Source of the DNA: Zoogloea sp.
GTDB taxonomy: Bacteria > Pseudomonadota > Gammaproteobacteria > Burkholderiales > Rhodocyclaceae
Direction of reading: 5' to 3'
DNA: 64,000 nt
Assembly: GCF_023150065.1 (NCBI RefSeq)
Contig: NZ_JAKLLN010000001.1
Location: 316,545 to 380,544 of the forward strand
A model generated the notes under the pieces. The model did not search any database, had not been told where the DNA came from, and saw nothing but the letters and a program-made list of their open reading frames with translations. Below, in pieces: positions 27,860 through 36,908 of this stretch. The translations under genes were made by a program, and so were the position numbers. How positions within the stretch are numbered: position 1 is the first letter of the stretch; every line of letters begins with the position of its first letter.

Positions 27860-29155
27860 ATGACCACGCAACGCACTGCTGCACTGACCGTAGATGGCAA
27901 GTCCGTAGAGTTTCCGATCATGTCGGGGACGCACGGCAACGATGTGATCGACATTCGCACCCTTGGCGGAAAGACCGGGTATTTCACTTACGACTCCGGC
28001 TTCCTGTCGACTGCCAGCTGCCAGTCCAAGGTCACCTATATCGACGGTGACAAGGGCGAGCTGCTGTATCGCGGCTACCCCATCGAGCAACTGGCTGACA
28101 ACTGCAACTTCCTCGAAGTCACCTATCTTCTGAAGAACGGCGAGCTGCCCAATGCCGCCCAGAAGTTCGACTTCGAAAGCACCATCAAGAAGCACACGAT
28201 GGTTCACGAGCAGCTGTCCAAGTTCTACTCCGGCTTCCGTCGTGACGCTCACCCGATGGCCGTCATGACCGGTGTTGTGGGCGCCCTGTCCGCGTTCTAC
28301 CACGACGCCATGGACTTCTCGGACGTCGAACACCGCAACATCAGCTTCAACCGCCTCGTGGCCAAGATGCCGACCATCGTCGCCATGGCCTACAAGTACA
28401 ACACCGGCATGCCGTTCATGTACCCGGACAACGATCTGGACTACACCGCGAACTTCATGCGCATGATGTTCGGCAATCCGTGCGAGAAGTACGTGCCGAA
28501 TCCGGTGCTGGTGCGTGCCCTGGACGTGATCTTCACGCTGCATGCCGACCACGAGCAGAACGCCTCCACCTCCACGGTCCGTCTGGCCGGCTCCTCCGGT
28601 GCCAACCCCTTCGCCTGTATCGCTGCCGGTATCGCCTGCCTGTGGGGCCCGGCTCACGGTGGTGCGAACGAAGCCTGCCTGCAGATGCTGGAAGAGATCG
28701 GTGACGTGTCCCGTGTGAGCGAGTACATCGCCCGTGCCAAGGACAAGAACGACAGCTTCAAGCTGATGGGCTTTGGCCACCGCGTCTACAAGAACTTCGA
28801 TCCCCGCGCCAAGCTGATGCGCAAGGTCTGCCACGAAGTCCTCGGCGAACTCGGCCTCGAGAACGACCGCCTCTTCAAGCTGGCCATGGAACTCGAGAAG
28901 ATCGCCCTCGAAGATCCGTACTTTGTCGAGAAGAAGCTCTACCCGAACGTGGACTTCTACTCCGGCATCGTCCAGAAGGCGCTTGGCATCCCGACGGAAA
29001 TGTTCACCTGCATCTTCGCGCTGGCCCGCACGGTCGGCTGGATGACGCAGTGGGAAGAAATGATCACCGATCCGGAATACAAGATCGGTCGTCCGCGTCA
29101 GCTGTACATCGGCGCCGCTCGCCGCGACGTCAAGCCGCTGGACCAGCGCGCTTAA
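27860..29155 (+). CDS. gltA: Citrate synthase (type II, hexameric class)
   Basis: Condenses oxaloacetate with acetyl-CoA, 431 residues. Catalytic residues are visible in [13 protein letters not shown] (His), [15 protein letters not shown] (His and Arg) and [10 protein letters not shown] (Asp). The N-terminal extension with [10 protein letters not shown] is that of Gram-negative NADH-sensitive enzymes. It follows sdhE by 56 bp in the same direction and ends before a hairpin terminator. Confidence 0.98.
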   Translation: MTTQRTAALTVDGKSVEFPIMSGTHGNDVIDIRTLGGKTGYFTYDSGFLSTASCQSKVTYIDGDKGELLYRGYPIEQLADNCNFLEVTYLLKNGELPNAAQKFDFESTIKKHTMVHEQLSKFYSGFRRDAHPMAVMTGVVGALSAFYHDAMDFSDVEHRNISFNRLVAKMPTIVAMAYKYNTGMPFMYPDNDLDYTANFMRMMFGNPCEKYVPNPVLVRALDVIFTLHADHEQNASTSTVRLAGSSGANPFACIAAGIACLWGPAHGGANEACLQMLEEIGDVSRVSEYIARAKDKNDSFKLMGFGHRVYKNFDPRAKLMRKVCHEVLGELGLENDRLFKLAMELEKIALEDPYFVEKKLYPNVDFYSGIVQKALGIPTEMFTCIFALARTVGWMTQWEEMITDPEYKIGRPRQLYIGAARRDVKPLDQRA

Positions 29156-29187
29156 GTATTGCCCGGAGGGGGAGGGGGAAATAGGAG

Positions 29188-29228
29188 AAACGATGCGGGG
29201 TGCCATGAAACGGGCATCCCGCTTCGTT
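29188..29228 (+). terminator. Likely terminator after gltA
   Basis: A long imperfect hairpin: AAACG / CGTTT outer, GCGGG / CCCGC middle and TGCC / GGCA inner segments, separated by small internal loops, ending in TTT. It would separate sdh-gltA from odhA, but the T-run is short, so read-through is possible. Confidence 0.6.
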
Positions 29229-29314
29229 TATCCACAGGTATCTGACGATCAGGGATTTCTCCCCACCGTAGCAAGTCAATTCAAAAAGACACGATAAAAA
29301 CCAGGTGGTCGCCC

Positions 29315-32140
29315 ATGATGAAACAGCTTTTTGAGAGCTCCCAACTGTTCGGCTCCAACGCGCCGTTCGTCGAAGAGCTCTACGAGAACTATCTCGACAA
29401 TCCGGACTCCGTCTCCGAAGAATGGCGGAAGTACTTTGATTCCCTCCAGAACGTCCCGGGCAAGGGCCCTGACGTTGCTCACTACCCGATCATCAACGCC
29501 TTTGCCGAAATGGCGAAGCGCGGCCCGGTGCGCACCGTGGTCGCTGCCGGTACCGATCAGAAGCAGGTCGGTGTGCTCCAGCTCATCAATGCCCACCGCT
29601 TCCTGGGTACCCGCTGGGCCCAGCTTGATCCGCTGAAGCGTACCGAGCGCCCGGAGATCCACGAACTCGAGCTGTCCCACTACGGCTTCACCGAGGCGGA
29701 TCTCAACCAGACCTTCAACACCGGCTCCTTCCACGGCCTGCCGGGCGATCATGCCACCCTGCGCGAGATCCTTGATGCAGTCCGTCAGACCTACTGCGGC
29801 TCCATCGGCGCCGAGTACATGTACATGACGGACATCGCCGAGAAGCGCTGGATCCAGGCCCGCCTCGAGCCGACCCGCGGTCGTCCCGCCTTCCCGGCCG
29901 AGCATCAGCGTCGCATCCTCGAGCGCCTGACTGCCGCCGAGACCATGGAGCGCTACCTGCACACCAAGTATGTGGGCCAGAAGCGCTTCTCCCTGGAAGG
30001 TGGCGAGAGCACCATCGTTGCCATGGACGAGCTGATCCGCGTGGCGGGCAGCAAGGGCGTCCAGGAGATCGTCATCGGCATGGCTCACCGTGGCCGTCTG
30101 AACGTGCTGGTGAACACCCTCGGCAAGTCGCCGAGCATGCTGTTCTCCGAGTTCGAAGGCAAGGCTGCGTCCGATCTGTCGGCCGGTGACGTGAAGTACC
30201 ACATGGGCTTCTCCAGCGACGTGATGACCACGGGTGGTCCGGTGCACCTGACCCTGGCCTTCAACCCGTCCCACCTGGAAATCGTGAACCCCGTGGTCGA
30301 AGGCTCGGTGTATGCCCGTCAGACCCGTCGCGGTGCCAACGGCAAGGCCGAGGTCGTGCCCGTCCTGATCCACGGCGATGCCGCCGTTGCCGGTCAGGGC
30401 GTCAACCAGGAAATGCTCAACTTCGCCCAGACCCGCGGCTATGGCACGGGCGGCACGATCCATATCGTGGTGAACAACCAGATCGGCTTCACCACCTCCG
30501 ATCCCCGCGACTACCGTTCGTCCCTGTACTGCACCGACATCTTCAAGATGGGTGAGTCCCCGATCTTCCACGTCAATGGCGACGATCCGGAAGCCGTGGC
30601 CTTCGTCATGGGCCTGGCCGTGGAATACCGCCAGCAGTTCAAGAAAGACGTGGTTGTCGACATCGTCTGCTACCGCAAGCTCGGCCACAACGAGGCCGAC
30701 GAGCCGATGGTGACCCAGCCGCTGATGTACAAGAAGATCGCCAAGCACCCCGGCACCCGCAAGATCTACGCTGACAAGCTGGTCCAGCTGGGCGTCTGCA
30801 AGGCCGACGAGCCGGACGTCTTCATCAAGGACTACCGCGCAGCCCTGGATCGTGGCGAGCTGCTGACCAACCCCGTGCTGTCCGACTTCAAGCGTCAGTT
30901 CTCCCAGGACTGGGGTCCGTACGTTGGCAAGAAGTACACCGACAAGTGCGACACCAAGGTTCCGATGGCAGAGCTGAAGCGTCTGTCGAAGTCGCTGACC
31001 ACCACCCCCGATGGTTTCACCCTGCACCCCCGCGTGCAGAAGATCATCGACGACCGCAAGGCCATGGGCGATGGCAAGCTGCCCTTCGACTGGGGCATGG
31101 CCGAGAACCTGGCCTATGCCAGTCTGGTGGTGCAGGGCTTCGGCATCCGTCTGTCCGGTGAGGACGTGGGCCGTGGCACCTTCTTCCACCGCCACGCCGC
31201 GCTGCACGACCAGAACCGCGACCAGTGGCACGATGGCACCTTCTACCCGCTGCAGAACATCCGCGAGGGTCAGGGTCCGTTCTACTGCTACGATTCCGTG
31301 CTGTCCGAAGAAGCCGTGCTGGCCTTCGAATACGGCTACGCGTCCGCCGAGCCCAACCAGCTCGTGATCTGGGAAGCCCAGTTCGGCGACTTCGCCAACG
31401 GCGCCCAGGTGGTGATGGACCAGTTCATCAGCTCCGGCGAAGCCAAGTGGGGTCGTCAGTGCGGTCTGGTCATGATGCTGCCCCACGGCTACGAAGGCCA
31501 GGGCCCGGAGCACTCATCTGCCCGTATCGAACGCTACATGCAGCTGTGCGCCGAGATGAACATGGAAGTGTGCATCCCCTCCGGCCCGTCGCAGATCTTC
31601 CACCTGCTGCGTCGCCAGGCCCTGCGCAAGATCCGCAAGCCCCTGGTGATCATCACGCCGAAGTCGCTGCTGCGCCACAAGGATGCCATCTCTTCCCTGG
31701 ATGACCTGTCGAAGGGTACGTTCCAGACCGTCATCGGTGAAGTGGACGAGCTCGAGGCCAAGAAGGTCAAGCGCGTGGTTGCCTGCTCCGGCAAGATCTA
31801 CTACGAGCTGCTGGCCCACCGCCGTGCCAACGACATCAAGGACATCGCCATCATTCGCCTTGAGCAGCTCTATCCGTTCCCGGCCGAAGCTTTCGCTGCC
31901 GAGGTGAACAAGTACCCCAACGCCAAGGAAGTGGTGTGGTGCCAGGAAGAGCCCCGTAACCAGGGCGTGTGGTACTGGCTGGCCTCCCGCCACCATCTGG
32001 ACAGTGCGCTGGGCGACAAGCACAAGTTCCTGCTGGTGTCCCGTCCGGCTGCGGCCTCGCCGGCCGTCGGCTACTACGCCAAGCACAATGCGCAACAAAA
32101 GGCAGTTATCGAAAATGCGTTTGGCGAAATCAAAGCCTGA
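29315..32140 (+). CDS. sucA: 2-oxoglutarate dehydrogenase E1 component
   Basis: Thiamine-diphosphate-dependent decarboxylase of the 2-oxoglutarate dehydrogenase complex, 941 residues. The N-terminus (FEELYENYLDNP-like, SVSEEWRKYF) that docks to E2 is present. ThDP/Mg motifs are around GMAHRGRLNVLVN, IHGDAAVAGQGVNQE and HIVVNNQIGFTTSD; the C-terminal transketolase part includes ALLVFEYGY-type EYGYASAEPNQLVIWEAQFGDFANG sequences. Tandem ATG codons at 29315 and 29318 make the start uncertain by one codon. Also called odhA in betaproteobacteria. Confidence 0.98.
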   Translation: MMKQLFESSQLFGSNAPFVEELYENYLDNPDSVSEEWRKYFDSLQNVPGKGPDVAHYPIINAFAEMAKRGPVRTVVAAGTDQKQVGVLQLINAHRFLGTRWAQLDPLKRTERPEIHELELSHYGFTEADLNQTFNTGSFHGLPGDHATLREILDAVRQTYCGSIGAEYMYMTDIAEKRWIQARLEPTRGRPAFPAEHQRRILERLTAAETMERYLHTKYVGQKRFSLEGGESTIVAMDELIRVAGSKGVQEIVIGMAHRGRLNVLVNTLGKSPSMLFSEFEGKAASDLSAGDVKYHMGFSSDVMTTGGPVHLTLAFNPSHLEIVNPVVEGSVYARQTRRGANGKAEVVPVLIHGDAAVAGQGVNQEMLNFAQTRGYGTGGTIHIVVNNQIGFTTSDPRDYRSSLYCTDIFKMGESPIFHVNGDDPEAVAFVMGLAVEYRQQFKKDVVVDIVCYRKLGHNEADEPMVTQPLMYKKIAKHPGTRKIYADKLVQLGVCKADEPDVFIKDYRAALDRGELLTNPVLSDFKRQFSQDWGPYVGKKYTDKCDTKVPMAELKRLSKSLTTTPDGFTLHPRVQKIIDDRKAMGDGKLPFDWGMAENLAYASLVVQGFGIRLSGEDVGRGTFFHRHAALHDQNRDQWHDGTFYPLQNIREGQGPFYCYDSVLSEEAVLAFEYGYASAEPNQLVIWEAQFGDFANGAQVVMDQFISSGEAKWGRQCGLVMMLPHGYEGQGPEHSSARIERYMQLCAEMNMEVCIPSGPSQIFHLLRRQALRKIRKPLVIITPKSLLRHKDAISSLDDLSKGTFQTVIGEVDELEAKKVKRVVACSGKIYYELLAHRRANDIKDIAIIRLEQLYPFPAEAFAAEVNKYPNAKEVVWCQEEPRNQGVWYWLASRHHLDSALGDKHKFLLVSRPAAASPAVGYYAKHNAQQKAVIENAFGEIKA

Positions 32141-32179
32141 TGCCCATGTCCGTGCCGAATTGAACAAGAGGGAGAAAAC

Positions 32180-33364
32180 ATGCTGATCGAAGTCAAAGTG
32201 CCGCAACTGTCCGAGTCCGTTTCCGAAGCCACGCTGGTGAGCTGGCACAAGAAGGAAGGCGACGCCGTTTCCCGCGATGAGAACCTGATCGACATCGAGA
32301 CCGACAAGGTCGTGCTCGAGACCCCGGCTCCGGCCGACGGCGTGCTGGTCAAGATCGTCAAGAACGGCGGCGACTCCGTGACCTCCGGCGAAGTCATCGC
32401 CACCATCGACACCGAAGCCAAGGCCGCCGCCGGCGCACCGGCTGCTGCTGCCGCTCCGGCTGCTGCCCCTGCCGCCGCTGCTCCGGCTGCTGCCGTCAGC
32501 GCTGCCAGCCCGTCTGCCCGCAAGATCCTCGACGAGAAGGGCATCGCTGCTGGCGACGTCGCCGGTTCGGGCCGTGGTGGTCGTGTGACCAAGGAAGACG
32601 CCGTGGCTGCCCAGCCCAAGGCTGCCGCCGCTGCAGCGCCTGCCGTGGCCGTTGCCACCGGCGACCGTGCCGAACAGCGCGTTCCCATGACCCGTCTGCG
32701 TGCCCGCATCGCCGAGCGCCTGATCCAGTCCAAGAACGAAAACGCCATCCTGACCACCTTCAACGAGGTCAACATGGCGCCGGTCATGGCCCTGCGCAAG
32801 CAGTACGCCGACAAGTTCGAGAAGGCTCACGGCGTGCGTCTGGGCTTCATGGGCTTCTTCGTGAAGGCTGCCGTCGCCGCCCTCAAGAAGTTCCCCATCC
32901 TGAACGCCTCGGTCGATGGCAACGACATCGTCTACCACGGCTACATCGACATCGGCATCGCTGTCGGTTCCCCCCGTGGCCTGGTGGTGCCCATCCTGCG
33001 TGATGCCGACCAGATGTCTGTGGCCGACATCGAGAAGAAGATCGCCGAATACGGCCAGAAGGCCAAGGACGGCAAGATCTCCATCGAAGAGCTCACCGGT
33101 GGCACCTTCTCCATCTCCAACGGTGGTGTGTTCGGTTCCATGATGTCCACTCCGATCATCAACCCGCCCCAGTCCGCGATCCTCGGCATCCATGCCACCA
33201 AGGACCGCGCCGTGGTGGAAAATGGTCAGGTCGTCGTGCGTCCGATCAACTACCTCGCCATGTCCTACGACCACCGCATCATCGACGGCCGCGAAGCCGT
33301 CCTTGGCCTGGTGACCATGAAGGAAGCCCTGGAAGATCCGGCCCGTCTGCTGCTGGACGTCTGA
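32180..33364 (+). CDS. sucB: Dihydrolipoyl succinyltransferase (E2 of 2-oxoglutarate dehydrogenase)
   Basis: Core E2 subunit, 394 residues. One lipoyl domain (1-77) with the lipoylated Lys in [10 protein letters not shown], an Ala/Pro-rich linker, a peripheral-subunit-binding domain ([11 protein letters not shown] ... [12 protein letters not shown]), a second Ala-rich linker and the catalytic domain with [13 protein letters not shown]-type motif ([10 protein letters not shown]) holding the active His and Asp. A TTFNEVNM segment marks the succinyltransferase class. 39 bp after sucA; a strong hairpin follows. Confidence 0.98.
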   Translation: MLIEVKVPQLSESVSEATLVSWHKKEGDAVSRDENLIDIETDKVVLETPAPADGVLVKIVKNGGDSVTSGEVIATIDTEAKAAAGAPAAAAAPAAAPAAAAPAAAVSAASPSARKILDEKGIAAGDVAGSGRGGRVTKEDAVAAQPKAAAAAAPAVAVATGDRAEQRVPMTRLRARIAERLIQSKNENAILTTFNEVNMAPVMALRKQYADKFEKAHGVRLGFMGFFVKAAVAALKKFPILNASVDGNDIVYHGYIDIGIAVGSPRGLVVPILRDADQMSVADIEKKIAEYGQKAKDGKISIEELTGGTFSISNGGVFGSMMSTPIINPPQSAILGIHATKDRAVVENGQVVVRPINYLAMSYDHRIIDGREAVLGLVTMKEALEDPARLLLDV

Positions 33365-33377
33365 TCTCACTGACCTG

Positions 33378-33421
33378 AGGCACGGCCGCGGCAGCTCGTC
33401 TGCCGCCGCCGTGCCTTGTTT
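33378..33421 (+). terminator. Strong hairpin between sucB and lpdA (attenuator or terminator)
   Basis: A 17-bp stem with a single C-C mismatch (arms 33378-33394 and 33400-33416), loop CTCGT, followed by TGTTTC. The T-run is weak, so it is more likely a partial terminator or an mRNA-stabilising 3' structure than a full stop, allowing a set ratio of E1/E2 to lpdA. Confidence 0.65.
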
Positions 33422-33445
33422 CAATCCGAACAAGGAAGAACACAC

Positions 33446-34867
33446 ATGGCGAAGCAATTCGACGTTCTGGTCATCGGCGGTGGTCCCGGTGGCTACGTGG
33501 CTGCAATCCGCGCCGCACAACTCGGTTTCAACACGGCCTGCGCCGAATCCAATCCGTATGCCGACCCGAAGGGCGAGCCCCGTCTGGGTGGCACCTGCCT
33601 CAACGTGGGCTGCATCCCGTCCAAGGCACTGCTGCACACCTCGCACCTGTTCGAGGAAGCCGGTCATGCCTTTGAAGAGCAGGGCATCTCCGTCGGCACT
33701 CCGAAGATCGACGTGGCCAAGATGATCGGCCGCAAGTCCAAGATCGTCGAGCAGCTCACCGCCGGCATCAAGGGCCTGTTCAAGAAAAACAAGGTCACCT
33801 TCCTGGCGGGGCACGGTTCCTTCGTCGCCAAGACCGATGCCGGTTGGCAGGTCAAGGTGGGCGACGAGGTCGTCGAGGCCAAGAACGTGATCGTGGCCAC
33901 CGGCTCCACCGCCCGTCACCTGCCCGGCATCCCCGTGGACAACAAGCTGGTGTGCGACAACATCGGCGCTCTGGATATCGACACCGTTCCCAAGCGCCTC
34001 GGCCTCATCGGTTCCGGCGTGATCGGTCTCGAAATGGGTTCGGTCTGGAAGCGCCTCGGTTCCGAAGTGACCATCCTCGAAGCCATGGACAGCTTCCTCG
34101 GCGCCGCCGACCAGGATCTGGCCAAGGAAGCCCTCAAGCTGTTCACCAAGCAGGGCCTGGACATCAAGCTGTCCGTCAAGGTCGGCAAGGTCTCCGTGGG
34201 CAAGAAGTCGGTTACCGTTGAGTACGAAACCAAGGATGGCGCCCAGAAGGCCGAGTTCGACCGCCTGATCGTCTCCGTCGGCCGCGTGCCCAACACCGCC
34301 GGTCTCAACGCCGAAGCCGTCGGCCTCAAGCTCGACGAGCGTGGTTTCATCGACGTGAACGGCCACAACCAGACCAACCTGTCCGGCGTATGGGCGGTGG
34401 GCGACGTGGTGCGCGGCCCGATGCTGGCCCACAAGGCCATGGAAGAAGGCGTTGCCGTGGCCGAGACCCTTGCCGGTCAGAAGGGCCACACCAACTTCGA
34501 CACCATCCCCTGGGTCATCTACACCTCCCCGGAAATCGCCTGGGTGGGCAAGACCGAGCAGCAGCTCAAGGCCGAAGGCGCCGCCTACAAGGTTGGCAAG
34601 ATCCCGTTCATGGCCAACGGCCGTGCCCTGGGCGCCGGTACCCCGGCGGGCTTCGTCAAGATGATTGCCGATGCCAACACCGACCGCATCCTCGGCGTGC
34701 ACATCATCGGCTCCAACGCCTCCGAGCTGATCGGCGAGGCCGTGGTGACCATGGAGTTTGCCGGTGCGTCCGAGGATCTGGCGCGCATCTGCCACGCTCA
34801 CCCGACCCTGTCGGAAGTCGTCCACGAAGCCGCCCTGGCGGTGGACAAGCGTCCTCTGCACTTCTGA
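33446..34867 (+). CDS. lpdA: Dihydrolipoyl dehydrogenase (E3)
   Basis: FAD disulfide oxidoreductase reoxidising dihydrolipoamide in 2-oxo-acid dehydrogenase complexes, 473 residues. FAD fold [19 protein letters not shown], redox-active disulfide [16 protein letters not shown] fold [16 protein letters not shown] and C-terminal [13 protein letters not shown] (active His-Glu). ATG 33446-33448 follows AAGGAAG; the frame opens 30 bp earlier but gives no better start. A GC hairpin without T-run (34874-34893) follows. Confidence 0.97.
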   Translation: MAKQFDVLVIGGGPGGYVAAIRAAQLGFNTACAESNPYADPKGEPRLGGTCLNVGCIPSKALLHTSHLFEEAGHAFEEQGISVGTPKIDVAKMIGRKSKIVEQLTAGIKGLFKKNKVTFLAGHGSFVAKTDAGWQVKVGDEVVEAKNVIVATGSTARHLPGIPVDNKLVCDNIGALDIDTVPKRLGLIGSGVIGLEMGSVWKRLGSEVTILEAMDSFLGAADQDLAKEALKLFTKQGLDIKLSVKVGKVSVGKKSVTVEYETKDGAQKAEFDRLIVSVGRVPNTAGLNAEAVGLKLDERGFIDVNGHNQTNLSGVWAVGDVVRGPMLAHKAMEEGVAVAETLAGQKGHTNFDTIPWVIYTSPEIAWVGKTEQQLKAEGAAYKVGKIPFMANGRALGAGTPAGFVKMIADANTDRILGVHIIGSNASELIGEAVVTMEFAGASEDLARICHAHPTLSEVVHEAALAVDKRPLHF

Positions 34868-34873
34868 TCGCCG

Positions 34874-34893
34874 GGGGCCGGTTTGCCGGCCCC
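34874..34893 (+). other. GC hairpin after lpdA
   Basis: A perfect 8-bp stem GGGGCCGG / CCGGCCCC with loop TTTG, 7 bp after the lpdA stop and 84 bp before zapE. There is no T-run, so it may be a Rho-dependent end or an mRNA 3' protector rather than a classical terminator. Confidence 0.4.
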
Positions 34894-34977
34894 TGCGTCA
34901 GCCGGGGGTGGTCAGGCGTAAAATGCCTCACCACCCCCGTTTCCATCCGCAGCACCCCATAAGAACACGTCACGACG

Positions 34978-36090
34978 ATGCCCCATCGAATTCTCAAGGT
35001 TGCCGAGCACGGCATGCTCGAGGCCTACGACGCCACCCTCAAGGCCCGCGGTTTCAAATCCGATCCGGCCCAGCGTGCTGCTGCCCAGCGCCTGCAGGGC
35101 CTGTATTCCGAGCTGGTTGCCTTCAAGGCCGCCCGCAAGGGCACCCTGCGCAAGTTGCTGTCCCGGCCCAAGCAGCCCCGCAGTGTCTATTTCTGGGGGG
35201 GCGTGGGGCGTGGCAAGAGCTTTCTGATGGACTGCTTCTATGACTCGGTGCCCTACCAGCGCAAGCGCCGGGTGCACTTCCATGCCTTCATGCAGGAAGT
35301 GCAGAACGACCTGAAGAACCTCAACAACGAAGCCGACCCCCTGCAGAAGGTGGCGGACCGTATCGCCCGCCAGACCCGCCTGCTGTGCTTCGACGAGTTC
35401 CACGTGTCCGACATCGCCGACGCGATGATCCTCGGCCGCCTGCTCGACGCCCTGTTCGCCCGGGGGACCATCTTCGTGATGACCTCCAACTATCCGCCGG
35501 ATGGCCTGTATCCCAACGGTCTGCAGCGCATCAACTTCCTGCCGACCATCGACATGATCAAGCGTCGCTTCGACGTGGTCGAGGTGGATCATGGCACCGA
35601 CTATCGCCTGCGCACCCTGGAGCAGATGGACGCCTTCCTGGTGCCCGGCGATGACACGGCCGACAAGCACCTGGCCAGCGACTTCGAGAAGATCGCCGGC
35701 ACCAAGGGCGAGGCCGGCGAGATCGAGGTGCTGGAGCGCAAGCTCAAGGTGCAGCGCAAGGCGCCGGGCGTCATCTGGTTCGACTTCGACACCCTGTGCG
35801 GCGGCAACCGTTCCCAGAACGACTACCTGGAGATCGCCCGGGAGCACCACACCCTGATCCTCTCCCGTGTGCCCAGGATGAGCGCCGCCATGGCTTCGGA
35901 GGCGCGGCGCTTCACCTGGCTGATCGACGTGCTCTACGACCATAGGGTCAAGCTGCTGGTCAGTGCCGAGTGCCAGGCCTACGACCTCTACGTGGAAGGC
36001 CGTCAGGCCAGCGAGTTCCATCGCACCGTCAGCCGCCTGATCGAGATGCGCTCCCGCGATTATCTGGCCGAAGCCCATCGGGTTGATTGA
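34978..36090 (+). CDS. zapE: Cell-division ATPase ZapE (AFG1-like)
   Basis: AAA+ family P-loop ATPase of 370 residues associated with the Z-ring. Walker A GGVGRGKSFLMD near residues 75-86, Walker B LLCFDEFHVSD near 137-147, sensor MTSNYPPDGLYPNGLQR and the arginine-finger region are visible. The N-terminal YDATLKARGFKSDPAQRAAA is typical of the family. It follows the TCA genes by 110 bp. The downstream secretin-like gene begins 8 bp after its stop codon. Confidence 0.93.
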   Translation: MPHRILKVAEHGMLEAYDATLKARGFKSDPAQRAAAQRLQGLYSELVAFKAARKGTLRKLLSRPKQPRSVYFWGGVGRGKSFLMDCFYDSVPYQRKRRVHFHAFMQEVQNDLKNLNNEADPLQKVADRIARQTRLLCFDEFHVSDIADAMILGRLLDALFARGTIFVMTSNYPPDGLYPNGLQRINFLPTIDMIKRRFDVVEVDHGTDYRLRTLEQMDAFLVPGDDTADKHLASDFEKIAGTKGEAGEIEVLERKLKVQRKAPGVIWFDFDTLCGGNRSQNDYLEIAREHHTLILSRVPRMSAAMASEARRFTWLIDVLYDHRVKLLVSAECQAYDLYVEGRQASEFHRTVSRLIEMRSRDYLAEAHRVD

Positions 36091-36097
36091 GTCACCG

Positions 36098-36886
36098 ATG
36101 CGCTGGCTGTCCGCCTGCTTTTTCGCCGTCTTGACGTTGGCAGCTCCGGCCACCTTCGCCGAGGGGCGTCTCGAGATCATCACCCTGCGGCATCGCCCGG
36201 CAGCGCAGATCGTCCCGACCCTGCGCCCGCTGGTGGAGCCCGGCGGGGCCCTGAGCACCTTGGACGACAAGATCCTGCTGCGGGTGTCTCCCGCCAACCT
36301 GGCGGAGCTCCGTGCGGCCATCGATGCCCTGGATACGCCCCTGCGGCGGCTGGTGGTGTCGGTGCGCCAGGATCGCAGCAGCGAAGGGCAGGGGGCCGCT
36401 GTGGGCCTGTCGGGCCGGCTTGAGCCGGGCCAGAGCCGTATCCGCATTGATGGCGGGGCAGGGCAGTACCGTCAGGCCGAAGGCGTCAGCCAGCAGGTGC
36501 AGGTGGTCGAAGGCGGGCGGGCGCTGATCCGCGTTGGCCAGTCGCTGCCGGTGGCCATGCGTGAGTGGCGCCCCGGCCCGGGCGGCTGGCAGCCCGTCGA
36601 CAGCGTGCGCTACACCGACGTGGGCAGCGGCTTTCTGGCGTCGCCGCAGCTCATCGGCGAGCGCGTGAACATCGAGATCGCCCCCGACATGGAGCGTGTC
36701 GGCGCCAGCGGCGTCATCGAGACCAGTCGCCTTGCGACGTCGATCAGCGGCCGCCTGGGCGAGTGGATCCCCCTGGGCGGTACTCAAACCGACGCCAGCC
36801 GCGGCAGCCAGGGCACCGCCGGCATCGGCCGGGACAGCCGCAGCAGCCAGGCCGCCGTGTGGCTGCGGGTGGACGTGGTCGAGTAA
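36098..36886 (+). CDS. Exported secretin-N-domain-like protein without pore domain
   Basis: A 262-residue protein with a signal peptide (MRWLSACFFAVLTLAAPATFA). Residues about 25-95 resemble the NolW/N1 domain of type II/III secretins (LEIITLRHRPAAQIVPTLRPLV ... LLRVSPANLAELRAAIDALD). The rest is beta-rich and Gly/Arg/Gln-rich, loosely like the start of a secretin domain, but the amphipathic pore-forming C-terminus is absent. No pilus or secretion genes are nearby. It lies between zapE and a DinG-like helicase, probably in one transcript. ATG 36098-36100 is preferred over an upstream TTG because it places the signal peptide at the N-terminus. Function unknown. Confidence 0.75.
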   Translation: MRWLSACFFAVLTLAAPATFAEGRLEIITLRHRPAAQIVPTLRPLVEPGGALSTLDDKILLRVSPANLAELRAAIDALDTPLRRLVVSVRQDRSSEGQGAAVGLSGRLEPGQSRIRIDGGAGQYRQAEGVSQQVQVVEGGRALIRVGQSLPVAMREWRPGPGGWQPVDSVRYTDVGSGFLASPQLIGERVNIEIAPDMERVGASGVIETSRLATSISGRLGEWIPLGGTQTDASRGSQGTAGIGRDSRSSQAAVWLRVDVVE

Positions 36887-36908
36887 GCGCCCCATTGCCG
36901 GAACATCC

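Noticed and set aside
31514-34861. A 1,115-codon minus-strand frame opposite sucA, sucB and lpdA
   Set aside because: Shadow of three clear plus-strand genes caused by GC-rich third positions; composition is His/Gly/Asp-rich and not protein-like.
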